A program made the translations under genes and the position numbers. Below the pieces are notes generated by a model. It had not been told where the DNA came from, ran no database searches, and saw only the letters and a program-made list of their open reading frames with translations. Of a stretch of 64,000 nt of DNA, positions 42,394 to 49,956 are shown piece after piece. The stretch lies in assembly GCF_002300165.1 (NCBI RefSeq), contig NZ_MLCE01000002.1, positions 291,486-355,485 on the forward strand, given 5' to 3'. The stretch is from Streptomyces sp. Tue6028. Its GTDB lineage: Bacteria; Actinomycetota; Actinomycetes; Streptomycetales; Streptomycetaceae. The stretch's first letter is position 1. The number at the start of each line of letters is the position of its first letter.

Positions 42394-43509
42394 TCAGCAC
42401 GGCCTGCATTCCAGTACCGCCCAGTCGCCGACGGCCGGTTCGCAGTCCAGGGCGAAGCCGCCGGCGGCGAGCAGCGCGCGCCATTCGTCGAGGTTGCGCT
42501 CGCGCCCGCCCATCACCACGAGCATGTCGACGTCCAGGAACTTGGCGGTGTCCCAGGTGTTGCCGGGTGCCACGACCTGTTCGAGGACGAGCAGGCGCGC
42601 CGCGGAGTCGCCGATGGCCCGTCGTACGCCGCGCAGGATCTCCACGGCCTTCTCGTCCGGCCAGTCGTGCAGCACGGTCTTCAGGACGTACGCGTCGCAG
42701 CCGGCCGGGACCGGGTCGGTGAAGAAGTCGCCGCCGACCACCTCCACGCGGTGGGCGACCTCACGCTCGCTCAGCAACTCACCTGCGGTGTCGGCTACTT
42801 GCGCACGGTCGAAGAGCACACCGCGGACGCCGGGGTTGCGCCGCAGGATCTCGGCGAGGAAGTAGCCCCGGCCTCCGCCGACGTCGGCGACGACGGGGAA
42901 CCGGGAGAAGTCGACGCGGTCCAGATAGAGCCCGCCGAGCCGCCGGCTGATGGTGGTCATGGCGTCGTCGAAGACCTCGCCCGCCTCCGGGTTGCCCTGG
43001 AGGTACTCCCAGAACGACATACCGTGCGCGGCGTCGAAGCCGGGCCGGCCGGTCCGCGCGGAGTGCAGGATCGAGCCGAACGAGCCCCAGAAGAAACCGG
43101 ATCCGTCGAGCAGCACGGCGTCCCGCACCCCGTCGGGCAGGTCGGTGCGCAGCCCCTCGGCGAGGGGGGTGAGGGCGAACTGCCGCCCGTCGAGCTCCTG
43201 GAACACACCGAGCAGGGCGGCACAGCGCAGCATGCGGTAGAGCGCCGCCTCGTCGGCGCCGACCGCGTCGGCCAGTTCGGAGACCGTGCGGGGTCCCTTG
43301 ACCAGCTGGTCGGCGACGTTGAGTTCGGCGAGCGCGTACACGACGGCGGAGAAGCGCTGCCCGTTGGCGAGCAGCATGAGCCGCTGGCGCGGCGGGACGT
43401 CCGGCCGGTCGACGAAGGAGTACGCCGCCACCGGCCCGGTGTCGCCCGCGTCGCTCTCGCCCGGCGCCGCCTGGGCCCCGCGCGTATGCACCTGGATGTC
43501 GTCGGTCAT
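42394..43509 (-). CDS. SAM-dependent O-methyltransferase
   Basis: A 371-residue enzyme of the plant-type/TcmO-DnrK class. It has an N-terminal dimerisation winged helix (VYALAELNVADQLVKGPRTVSELA), SAM motif VADVGGGRGYFLAEILRRNP near residue 205, catalytic-His segment LKTVLHDWPDEKAVEIL, and a late MLVVMGGRERNLDEW segment. The first 30 residues are variable. It is in a tight operon 5 bp after a cyclase gene. It should methylate a hydroxyl, or possibly a carbon, of the aglycone or a sugar. Confidence 0.88.
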   Translation of the reverse strand: MTDDIQVHTRGAQAAPGESDAGDTGPVAAYSFVDRPDVPPRQRLMLLANGQRFSAVVYALAELNVADQLVKGPRTVSELADAVGADEAALYRMLRCAALLGVFQELDGRQFALTPLAEGLRTDLPDGVRDAVLLDGSGFFWGSFGSILHSARTGRPGFDAAHGMSFWEYLQGNPEAGEVFDDAMTTISRRLGGLYLDRVDFSRFPVVADVGGGRGYFLAEILRRNPGVRGVLFDRAQVADTAGELLSEREVAHRVEVVGGDFFTDPVPAGCDAYVLKTVLHDWPDEKAVEILRGVRRAIGDSAARLLVLEQVVAPGNTWDTAKFLDVDMLVVMGGRERNLDEWRALLAAGGFALDCEPAVGDWAVLECRPC

Positions 43510-43514
43510 GTCCG

Positions 43515-44300
43515 TCAGCCCTCGTCGTCGTCGATGAAAGCGACCGCGCGGGTCCAGCCTGCTCCGGCTCCAGCGATCTTCACGGGGAAGCAGGAGAGGG
43601 TGAAGCCGTGCGGAGGCAGCCGGTCCAGGTTGGCGAGACGCTCGATCTGGCAGAACTCGCGGTCGCGCCCCGTGAAGTGGGCGGGCCACAGGACCGAGCG
43701 GTCCCCGGTCTGCCGGTACCGTCGCAGGATGTCGCCGAAGGGCGCGTCCAGGCTGAACGCGTCCGTGCCGATCACCTTCACCCCCAGGTCGAGCAGGAGG
43801 TGCACGGCGGGTCCGTCGAGTCCCGTGAAGTGGGTGAAGTACTTCTCCGTGCCGGCCCACCGGTCGGCCCCGGTGTGCAGGAGCACGATGTCCAGGGGTG
43901 CCGGCTCGACACCCGTCCGGTCCAGTTCGGCTCGTATGCGGTCGGCCCCGACGGCGCCCGGCTCGGCGTCGGTGAGGTCGAGGACGACGGCGGGCCGGTG
44001 GAACCAGTCGAGCGGGAGCTCGTCGACGGTACGGGGCGGACCCTCGCGGTAGGAGGCGCGGGTCCCGTAGTGGGCCGGCGCGTCGATGTGGGTACCGGTG
44101 TGGGAGGTGAGCCGCAGCGTGTCGATCGACAGCAGTTCGCCGTCGTCGAGCACGCTCGGGTCGAAGTCGATGCCGAAGTGCTCACGCATCTCGTCGGCCA
44201 TGTGCCGGGCGCCCTCGGCCGGTGTGATCACCTCGTGGGTCACCGGCTCGGGCTCCCAGCCCCGGGCGTCGACGGGTGACGACAGGTCGACCAGTCTCAT
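43515..44300 (-). CDS. Metal-dependent polyketide cyclase (kynurenine-formamidase fold)
   Basis: A 261-residue protein of the Cyclase/KFase family, starting MRLVDLSSPVDARGWEPEPV. The metal-binding HTGTHIDAPAHYG motif is near residue 66, and VIGTDAFSLDAPFGD and GFTLSCFPVKI follow. In type II PKS clusters such proteins close later rings. Its place between a FAD enzyme and a methyltransferase fits that. It is the likely third- or fourth-ring cyclase. Confidence 0.88.
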   Translation of the reverse strand: MRLVDLSSPVDARGWEPEPVTHEVITPAEGARHMADEMREHFGIDFDPSVLDDGELLSIDTLRLTSHTGTHIDAPAHYGTRASYREGPPRTVDELPLDWFHRPAVVLDLTDAEPGAVGADRIRAELDRTGVEPAPLDIVLLHTGADRWAGTEKYFTHFTGLDGPAVHLLLDLGVKVIGTDAFSLDAPFGDILRRYRQTGDRSVLWPAHFTGRDREFCQIERLANLDRLPPHGFTLSCFPVKIAGAGAGWTRAVAFIDDDEG

Positions 44301-44306
44301 CCGCGA

Positions 44307-45536
44307 TCACTCTTTCTCGTTGACGGTGAAGAGGTTGTCGGCGACGCGGATGCCCGGGGCTCCGAAGGCGATCCGCTGGGTGAACTTGGCGCCGATCGGG
44401 GTGCGCATCACCACTCGGGCGAGCTTGGGACGCAGGAAGGTGGCCAGGCTGTCGGCGGAGAGCATCATCCGGCTCTGCACGGCCTGGAACTTCATGACGG
44501 CCTTGATGTGCGGCCTGCGGATCCTCTCGAACTCTCCGAGCCGCGCCGCGCTCACATCGCCGTCCGTGACGGCGGCGAGCAGGATCGGGTGGAGCAGCGC
44601 GGCGTCCTGGACGGCGAGATTGATGCCCTGGGCGCCGAGCGGGCCGTGCGTGTGGGCGGCGTCGCCGATGAGGACGAGGCCGTCGCCGGTCCACCGCTCG
44701 GCGGCGGCGCCGAACACGTCGAGGAGCGAGACGTCGGCGAAGCTGCGCAACGCCCCCTCGACCCGGTCGGCGAACTGCGGGGTCGCCGCGGTGATCCTGC
44801 GGCGCACCTCGCCGATGCCGAGCGGGGCCAGGCGCTTCCACTCCCCCTTGGGCAGGGTCCAGCCCATCTGCACCGCGCCCGGGTGGGAGTCGTAGGCGAG
44901 CACGGGGTTGCCTCCGGCGCGGTTCACCATGACTTCGCCGAGACGCTCCGTCGCGGGCAGCCGGAACCAGACCACGTCCTGGTCGAAGACGTCCTGGCGG
45001 ACGTGGTCGATGCCGGCGAGCCGGCGGACCTGTGAGTGGCGCCCGTCCGCCGCGACCACACAGGCGGCGCGCACGGTGTGCGTGACGTCCTGGGCCTTGG
45101 CGTACACACCGCGTACGGCGTCGCCCTCCCGGATCAGGCCGTTGACCCGCGCCACCACGTAGCGGAACTCCGGGAACTCCTGGCAACGGTCCAGGAGTTC
45201 GGCGAGCAGATGCGCCTGGGGCAGGCTGAGCAGGTAGTTGTACGGGGACTGGAGCCTGCGGTAGTCGAAGGACATCAGCACGCGACCGTGCTCGACCAGC
45301 CGGAACCGCTCCAGGACGTGTGCGCCGCGGTCGGTGGCGCCCTTGAGGACACCGATCTCGTCGAGGACGGCGAGGCCGCCGGGCTGGAGGATCTCGCCGC
45401 GGTACTCGCGGCTGAGCGAGGAGCTGCGCTCGACGACGGTGACGCGTGCGCCGGACCGCAGCAGCAGGAGTGCCAGGGTCATGCCCGCGGGGCCGCCACC
45501 GACGACGCAGACGTCCGTGCGAGTGTGTTCTTCCAT
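44307..45536 (-). CDS. FAD-dependent monooxygenase (PHBH/UbiH-like, short form)
   Basis: A 409-residue flavoprotein: VCVVGGGPAGMTLALLLLRS, CVVAADGRHSQVRRLAGI near residue 160 and LVLIGDAAHTHGPLGAQGIN near residue 290, with no thioredoxin-like tail. It is about 100-130 residues shorter than the other two cluster oxygenases and nearer the geranylgeranyl-reductase/PHBH branch. ATG 45536 follows an upstream SDR by 11 bp. It is a third oxygenase for core hydroxylation. Confidence 0.88.
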   Translation of the reverse strand: MEEHTRTDVCVVGGGPAGMTLALLLLRSGARVTVVERSSSLSREYRGEILQPGGLAVLDEIGVLKGATDRGAHVLERFRLVEHGRVLMSFDYRRLQSPYNYLLSLPQAHLLAELLDRCQEFPEFRYVVARVNGLIREGDAVRGVYAKAQDVTHTVRAACVVAADGRHSQVRRLAGIDHVRQDVFDQDVVWFRLPATERLGEVMVNRAGGNPVLAYDSHPGAVQMGWTLPKGEWKRLAPLGIGEVRRRITAATPQFADRVEGALRSFADVSLLDVFGAAAERWTGDGLVLIGDAAHTHGPLGAQGINLAVQDAALLHPILLAAVTDGDVSAARLGEFERIRRPHIKAVMKFQAVQSRMMLSADSLATFLRPKLARVVMRTPIGAKFTQRIAFGAPGIRVADNLFTVNEKE

Positions 45537-45547
45537 GTCGTCCTCCG

Positions 45548-46327
45548 TCAGGCCAGCAGGCTCAGGCCGCCGTCGGCGGACACCACGTGGCCGGTGATCC
45601 ACTGGGCCTCGGGCAGGCAGAGCAGCGCCACGGTGTCGGCGACGTCCCGGGGTGTGGCGAGGCGTCCCGCGGGGGTGCGGGCACCGATCGCGCGGGCGAC
45701 CTCGGGGCGCGGGGTGTCGGCGCCCTTGTCGAGCTTGGACGCGGAGACCGCGTTGACGGTCACACCGCGGTCGGCCAGTTCCACGGCCACGAAGCGTGTC
45801 AGGCTCTCCAGGGCGGCCTTGGCGACGCCGAGGCTGACCATGTGGGGAGCCACACCGCGGGCGACGCTCGCCGAGACGACGATGATCCGGCCGCCCTCGG
45901 ACAGCAGGTCCGCCGCGGGCCCCGCGGAGGCGGCGAGCGGCACCAGCGCGGTCGCCGTGTCGGCGTACACCTCCGTCAGACGCATGCCGAGGACCGGCAT
46001 GGGGTGCGCCGAGGCGGCGGCGTGGACCAGGATGTCGAGCCGACCGTGCCGCTCACGCACGTGGCGCATCGCCTCGGGCAGCGTCTCGGCCCGGCGCGCG
46101 TCGCCGCGCAGCGTCTCCAGGCTGCCGGGCGTGTCCTTCAGATCCGCGAGCAGTGTCCCGGCGTCCTCCGCGGAGTGGGCGAACGTCGCGACGACGTCGC
46201 ATCCCGACACGGCCAGCTTCTCGGTGACGGCCCGGCCCACTCCGCGCGTCCCGCCGATGACGAGGGCGCTCCTGCCCTTCAGGCCTGGCAGCGGCGCTAC
46301 TTCGCTGCGCGAGTGCGGTTCCGACAC
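45548..46327 (-). CDS. FabL-like SDR with altered active site
   Basis: A 259-residue SDR from GTG 46327 with GAGAGGAAG upstream. The Rossmann motif GGTRGVG (residues 25-31) and the enoyl-reductase-like C-terminal half (AALESLTRFVAVEL ... TPAGRLATPRDVADTVALL) align with FabL-type enzymes. Where FabL has Tyr seven residues before the catalytic Lys, this protein has Met163 before Lys170 (PHMVSLGVAK), and Leu stands at the classical Tyr position. It may be a reductase using another residue, or a non-reductive partner or cyclase helper. It heads the leftward tailoring operon. Confidence 0.8.
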   Translation of the reverse strand: MSEPHSRSEVAPLPGLKGRSALVIGGTRGVGRAVTEKLAVSGCDVVATFAHSAEDAGTLLADLKDTPGSLETLRGDARRAETLPEAMRHVRERHGRLDILVHAAASAHPMPVLGMRLTEVYADTATALVPLAASAGPAADLLSEGGRIIVVSASVARGVAPHMVSLGVAKAALESLTRFVAVELADRGVTVNAVSASKLDKGADTPRPEVARAIGARTPAGRLATPRDVADTVALLCLPEAQWITGHVVSADGGLSLLA

Positions 46328-46405
46328 GGTGCACTTCCTCTCGCTGTCCGGGCCGCCGCGGGCTGCAATCGGTGAACTGGCCCTGTGGGTGGGTTGGTTG
46401 CTGTC

Positions 46406-46448
46406 ACCGTGTCCCAGAACGGTCGATCGTGGCTGGAGCCGGAGCGGA
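46406..46448 (-). promoter_or_regulatory. SARP-type promoter toward the 46327 tailoring operon
   Basis: Read leftward: TCCGCTC (46448-46442), TCCAGCC (46437-46431), TCGACCG (46426-46420) at 11-bp pitch, 8 bp, -10 CACGGT (46411-46406). The predicted leader is about 72 nt with a good ribosome site. Confidence 0.65.
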
Positions 46449-46722
46449 GCGCGCGGGGAGCACGAACACCGGGGTGCACGCCTCCCGACGACGGGGTGCA
46501 CGTGGCACGGGCGGGGCACGCGGCACGGGCAGGGGCACGCCGCGGGCCGGGGTACGCCGCACGGTCGAGTGCACACCGCTCGGAGCGGGGCCGCGCCCTG
46601 GGTCGGGTAGTCGCGCTCCGGGGTACCCGGGCCCCGCAGATGTCCGCACCCTGGGCGAGTGTCGCGCCCCTGCAATACCCGCGCCGAGGGGACGTCCACG
46701 CCCCGGACGGGACTTCGCCGCT
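46449..46722. repeat. Degenerate GC-rich repeats in a divergent promoter region
   Basis: The middle of the 444-bp gap between the SDR and methyltransferase genes holds no supported gene. It contains five imperfect copies of GGGG(T)(G/A)C-CG words starting at 46471, 46493, 46513, 46532 and 46549, with a spacing that drifts from 22 to 17 bp. They lie between the two outward-facing SARP-type promoters. Confidence 0.5.
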
Positions 46723-46765
46723 TCGACCAGCGGTCCAGTTGCCGTCTAGCGGAGTTGACGACGCT
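46723..46765 (+). promoter_or_regulatory. SARP-type promoter of the 46772 methyltransferase (leaderless)
   Basis: TCGACCA (46723-46729), TCCAGTT (46734-46740), TCTAGCG (46745-46751) at 11-bp pitch, 8 bp, -10 GACGCT (46760-46765), then 6 nt to the ATG. The absence of a ribosome site fits a start codon at +1. Confidence 0.75.
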
Positions 46766-46771
46766 GGTGTC

Positions 46772-47809
46772 ATGACAGCTCCCGCTCTCGAAGCCGTGAC
46801 GAACCTCCGCAGACTCGCCCTGGCCGCAGGTCACGCGGCCGCGCTCCGCGCCGCGGTACAGCTCGGCGTGGCCGACGCGCTCGGTGAGGACCCCGCGACC
46901 GCCGCCGAGCTGGCGCGCCTGGTGAACGCCGAACCGGGCACGCTCGACCGGCTGTTGCGCGCGCTCAGCTCGCAGGGCGTGTTCCTCGCCCAGGGCGACC
47001 GCTACGCGCACACGCCGGTCTCCCGACTGCTGCGCGGCGACACCCCGCGCAGCCTGCGCGACATGGTCCTGTGGGCCACCGAACCGTGGACCTGGGAGGT
47101 CTGGCCGCGTCTCGCCGACGCCGTCCGTACAGGAAAGGGCGGCTTCGGCGAGACGCACGGCAAGGACTTCTTCACCTATCTGTACGAGGACGCGCCGGAG
47201 TCGGCCGAGGTCTTCAACCGCGCCATGACGCAGGCCAGCCGGCTCTCGTCCGGGGCGATCGCCGAGACGCTCGACCTGCGCGGCGACCTGACCGTGGTGG
47301 ATGTAGCCGGCGGCCACGGCGACCTCATCGCGACCGTCCTGGAGCGCGACCCGTCCCTGCGCGGTGCCCTGTTCGACCTGCCCGGTGTGCTGGAGGACGT
47401 CGACGCGCGGCTGCGCAAGGGCGGTGCGCTGGAGGGCCGTTGCCGTCTGGTGGCCGGTGACTGCCGGGAGTCGGTGCAGGTCGAGGCGGACGTCTTCATC
47501 CTGAAGAACGTCCTGGAGTGGGACGACGCGGCCACCGTGGCCGCGCTGCGCAATGTCGCCGCCTCCGCCCGTCCGGGCGGACGGGTCGTCGTCATCGAGA
47601 ACCTGGTCGACGGAAGCCCCGAGACCGGGTTCACCACTGCCATGGACCTGCTCCTGCTGCTCAACGTCGACGGCCGCAAGCACCTGCGCCGCAGTCTGCT
47701 GCGCCTGGTCGAGGAGGCCGGGTTGACGGTGACCGACGTCCGGCCGGTCGGCCCGTATCTGCACATGATCGACAGCCGGGTTCCCGAAGGCGGGGACACC
47801 GGTCGCTGA
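46772..47809 (+). CDS. SAM-dependent O-methyltransferase
   Basis: A 345-residue TcmO/DnrK-class enzyme: N-terminal winged helix (AAALRAAVQLGVADALGEDPATAAELA), SAM motif VVDVAGGHGDLIATVLERDP near residue 180, ILKNVLEWDDAATVAAL, and ENLVDGSPETGFTTAMDLLLL. The usual catalytic His-Asp (HDW) appears as LEWDD, so the His is replaced by Glu; methyl transfer may use another base. No ribosome site precedes ATG 46772. The predicted -10 sits 6 nt upstream, suggesting a leaderless message. It is transcribed alone. Confidence 0.85.
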   Translation: MTAPALEAVTNLRRLALAAGHAAALRAAVQLGVADALGEDPATAAELARLVNAEPGTLDRLLRALSSQGVFLAQGDRYAHTPVSRLLRGDTPRSLRDMVLWATEPWTWEVWPRLADAVRTGKGGFGETHGKDFFTYLYEDAPESAEVFNRAMTQASRLSSGAIAETLDLRGDLTVVDVAGGHGDLIATVLERDPSLRGALFDLPGVLEDVDARLRKGGALEGRCRLVAGDCRESVQVEADVFILKNVLEWDDAATVAALRNVAASARPGGRVVVIENLVDGSPETGFTTAMDLLLLLNVDGRKHLRRSLLRLVEEAGLTVTDVRPVGPYLHMIDSRVPEGGDTGR

Positions 47810-47836
47810 CCTCCGCGACGACGCCGGCCGTCCACC

Positions 47837-47865
47837 TCCGTCCGGGGCTGCACGCCCCGGGCGGA
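47837..47865. terminator. Hairpin between methyltransferase and SARP genes
   Basis: TCCGTCCGGGGC pairs with GCCCCGGGCGGA (one G-T pair) around TGCAC. It is located 28 bp after the methyltransferase stop, in a convergent gap. Confidence 0.75.
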
Positions 47866-47960
47866 GCGCGCCCGGCGAGCATTTCTTGGTCGGGACCTCT
47901 CAAACCCAATGACACACATAAAACACGTCTGGATTTCCCCCGATTCCATTCAAGGAATAT

Positions 47961-48773
47961 TCAGTGGGAAACGCCCGATGCCACACGGTCGAGTATCGCC
48001 AGCGAGTCGGCCATGGGGTCGAAGCACAGCATGGCGTGCTGGAGGCCCCGTATGCGTGGGGACGGTTCCAGGCCCAGGTCGGTCACCAGCCGGTGCCGGT
48101 ACTGGTGGAACGAGTCGAGCGCGGCGGACAGCCGGCCGGCCCGGAACAGGGCCAGCATGTGCTTGACGCGGATACCCTCGTGCAGGGGGTAACTGCCCAC
48201 CAGGACGGTCAGTTCGCTCTGTACCTCGCGGTGCCGGCCGAGCCGCAGGTTGGCCTCGATGCGCATCTCGGTCGCGGCCAGCCGGCTCTCCTCCAGGCCG
48301 CAGATCTGCGGATAGAGCAGCGGGCCGGGGCGTACGTCGCTCAGCGGGGCGCCGCGCCAGAGTTCGAGCGCTCGGGACAGCAGCTCTTCGGCTCTTTCGT
48401 TGTCGCCCTGCTCCAGGAACTTCTGTCCCTGCTCGACCAGGTTCTCGTAGGCGCTGAGGTCGTGTTCGGTGTGGTCCGCCTGGAGGAGGTACCCGGGTAC
48501 CCGGGTGACGAGCGCGTCCGTCGGAGGCTGGCCCACCACCTGTGCGACGTCGCGGAACATCCTCCGCAGTTGCAGGACGTACGTCTGGAGCGTCGTGGAC
48601 GCGCTGCGCGGCGGGCGCTCGTCCCAGAGCTCCTGGATCAGGGAGGCCGTGGACACCGCGCGGCCGGGTTCGAGCATCAGCATCGCCAGTACGCTGCGAG
48701 GCTTGGGCGCCGTCAGGATTTCGGCTACTTCGACATCATCGATGGTTAATGTACCGAGCACTCCGAGCTTCAT
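47961..48773 (-). CDS. SARP-family pathway-specific activator (with TTA codon)
   Basis: A 270-residue protein starting MKLGVLGTLTIDD. An OmpR-type winged helix (residues ~1-95: PKPRSVLAMLMLEPGRAVSTA...LIQELWDERPPRSASTTLQTYV) is followed by a BTAD domain (~100-245). Codon 9 is TTA (48747-48749), so translation should depend on the bldA leucyl-tRNA. SARPs bind heptamer direct repeats at 11-bp pitch, and such sites occur at all three divergent promoters of the cluster. It is the only cluster-type regulator in the window. Confidence 0.95.
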   Translation of the reverse strand: MKLGVLGTLTIDDVEVAEILTAPKPRSVLAMLMLEPGRAVSTASLIQELWDERPPRSASTTLQTYVLQLRRMFRDVAQVVGQPPTDALVTRVPGYLLQADHTEHDLSAYENLVEQGQKFLEQGDNERAEELLSRALELWRGAPLSDVRPGPLLYPQICGLEESRLAATEMRIEANLRLGRHREVQSELTVLVGSYPLHEGIRVKHMLALFRAGRLSAALDSFHQYRHRLVTDLGLEPSPRIRGLQHAMLCFDPMADSLAILDRVASGVSH

Positions 48774-48966
48774 CTTGCTTACCCCCAGGATGGCCAAAAA
48801 CAACTTACCCCCGCAGTCAGTGCTGCTAAGGCAATCCGAGATGGATCAGATTATCACGAGCGGACAAAAAAACCATGTCTTACTCGTGAGTATTGCGATC
48901 AGGACTGCACACGAATGCGCAGCTCGCAAAAAACCGGCGGCATGCTTCAAACGTGGACACCGTCCG
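48774..48966. promoter_or_regulatory. AT-rich upstream region of the SARP gene
   Basis: This 193-bp gap is much richer in A and T than its surroundings, with several A-runs (for example CGGACAAAAAAACC and CGCAAAAAACCGG). It holds no supported gene. It must contain the SARP promoter, with GGGGGTAAGCAAG just before the ATG as a possible ribosome site. A specific promoter or autoregulator box could not be assigned. Confidence 0.5.
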
Positions 48967-49956
48967 TTACGACTGATCCCCCTCTCGTGAAACAAAGCTC
49001 TGCCCTATACGCCACTCTGGGTGATCCGCGTACCAGCGAACAGTCTCGGCCAGTCCCGTGGCGAAAGGTATGCGTGGAGCAAAACCGAGAGCGCGCAGCT
49101 TGCCGTCGTCGAGGCTGTAGCGCCGGTCGTGTCCCTTGCGGTCCGTGACGTGTTCCACCATGTCCCAGTCACGACCGCAGGCTTCGAGAAGACGCTCGGT
49201 CAATTGACGATTGGTCAATTCCGCGGTGCCCGCGATGTGGTAGATCTCGCCCGGCTCGCCGCGCTCCGCGACGAGCTGCACGCCACGGCAGTGGTCCTCG
49301 ACGTGCACCCAGTCCCGGACGTTGCCACCGTCGCCGTACAGCGGCACCTTCCGGCCCTCCAGCAGCCTGGTGATGAAGAGCGGAATGACCTTCTCGGGGT
49401 ACTGGCGCGGTCCGTAGTTGTTTCCGCAGCGGGTGATGGACACCGGCAGGCCGTGGGTGACCGCGTAGGCACGGGCCACCAGGTCTCCGCCGGCCTTGGA
49501 CGCCGCATAGGGCGAACGCGGCCGCAGCGGGGCCTCCTCGTCCCACGAGCCGGCGTCGATCGACCCGTACACCTCGTCCGTCGAGACCTGTACGACACGG
49601 GGCGTTCCCGCCTCCAGACAGGCCTGGAGCAGGGCGTGGACCCCGAGCACATTGGTCCGCACGAATTCCGCGGAACCGGCGATGGAGCGGTCCACGTGGG
49701 ATTCCGCGGCAAAATTGACGACGACATCTTGGCCGGGTATCACCTTGCTCAGCAGCTCAGGATCACATAAATCGCCCCACACGAACTCGCACCGTACTTC
49801 GCCCAAATTGGCGGGATTTCCGGCGTAGGTCAGTTTGTCGAGGACTGTCACCTCCGCGTCCGCAAAAGCGGGATACTCCCCGGCCAGCACGGCACGCACG
49901 TAGTGGGAGCCGATGAAACCGGCGCCGCCGGTGACCAGAATGCGCGGTCCGCTCAT
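48967..49956 (-). CDS. dTDP-glucose 4,6-dehydratase (with TTA codon)
   Basis: A 329-residue extended SDR: VTGGAGFIGSHYVRAVLAGE, VVNFAAESHVDRSI, STDEVYGSI, the catalytic YAASKAGGD, and NNYGPRQYPEKVIPLFI. It converts dTDP-glucose to dTDP-4-keto-6-deoxyglucose, the branch point for deoxysugars. The ATG overlaps the thymidylyltransferase stop by 4 nt. Leu63 is encoded by TTA (49768-49770), giving a second potential bldA checkpoint. It is the last gene of the KS-ACP-carboxylase operon. Confidence 0.95.
   Translation of the reverse strand: MSGPRILVTGGAGFIGSHYVRAVLAGEYPAFADAEVTVLDKLTYAGNPANLGEVRCEFVWGDLCDPELLSKVIPGQDVVVNFAAESHVDRSIAGSAEFVRTNVLGVHALLQACLEAGTPRVVQVSTDEVYGSIDAGSWDEEAPLRPRSPYAASKAGGDLVARAYAVTHGLPVSITRCGNNYGPRQYPEKVIPLFITRLLEGRKVPLYGDGGNVRDWVHVEDHCRGVQLVAERGEPGEIYHIAGTAELTNRQLTERLLEACGRDWDMVEHVTDRKGHDRRYSLDDGKLRALGFAPRIPFATGLAETVRWYADHPEWRIGQSFVSREGDQS

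Noticed and set aside
42272..42409. A 45-aa ORF between the methyltransferase and SnoaL-like genes, its stop overlapping the next ATG
   Set aside because: It has no convincing ribosome site and no recognisable protein features, and the SnoaL-like gene has its own good ribosome site; it is probably chance open frame in GC-rich spacer.
46754..46759. TTGACG upstream of the 46772 methyltransferase as a normal -35 element
   Set aside because: A -10 at 17 bp would fall inside the coding region; the heptamer-based promoter fits the start codon position instead.
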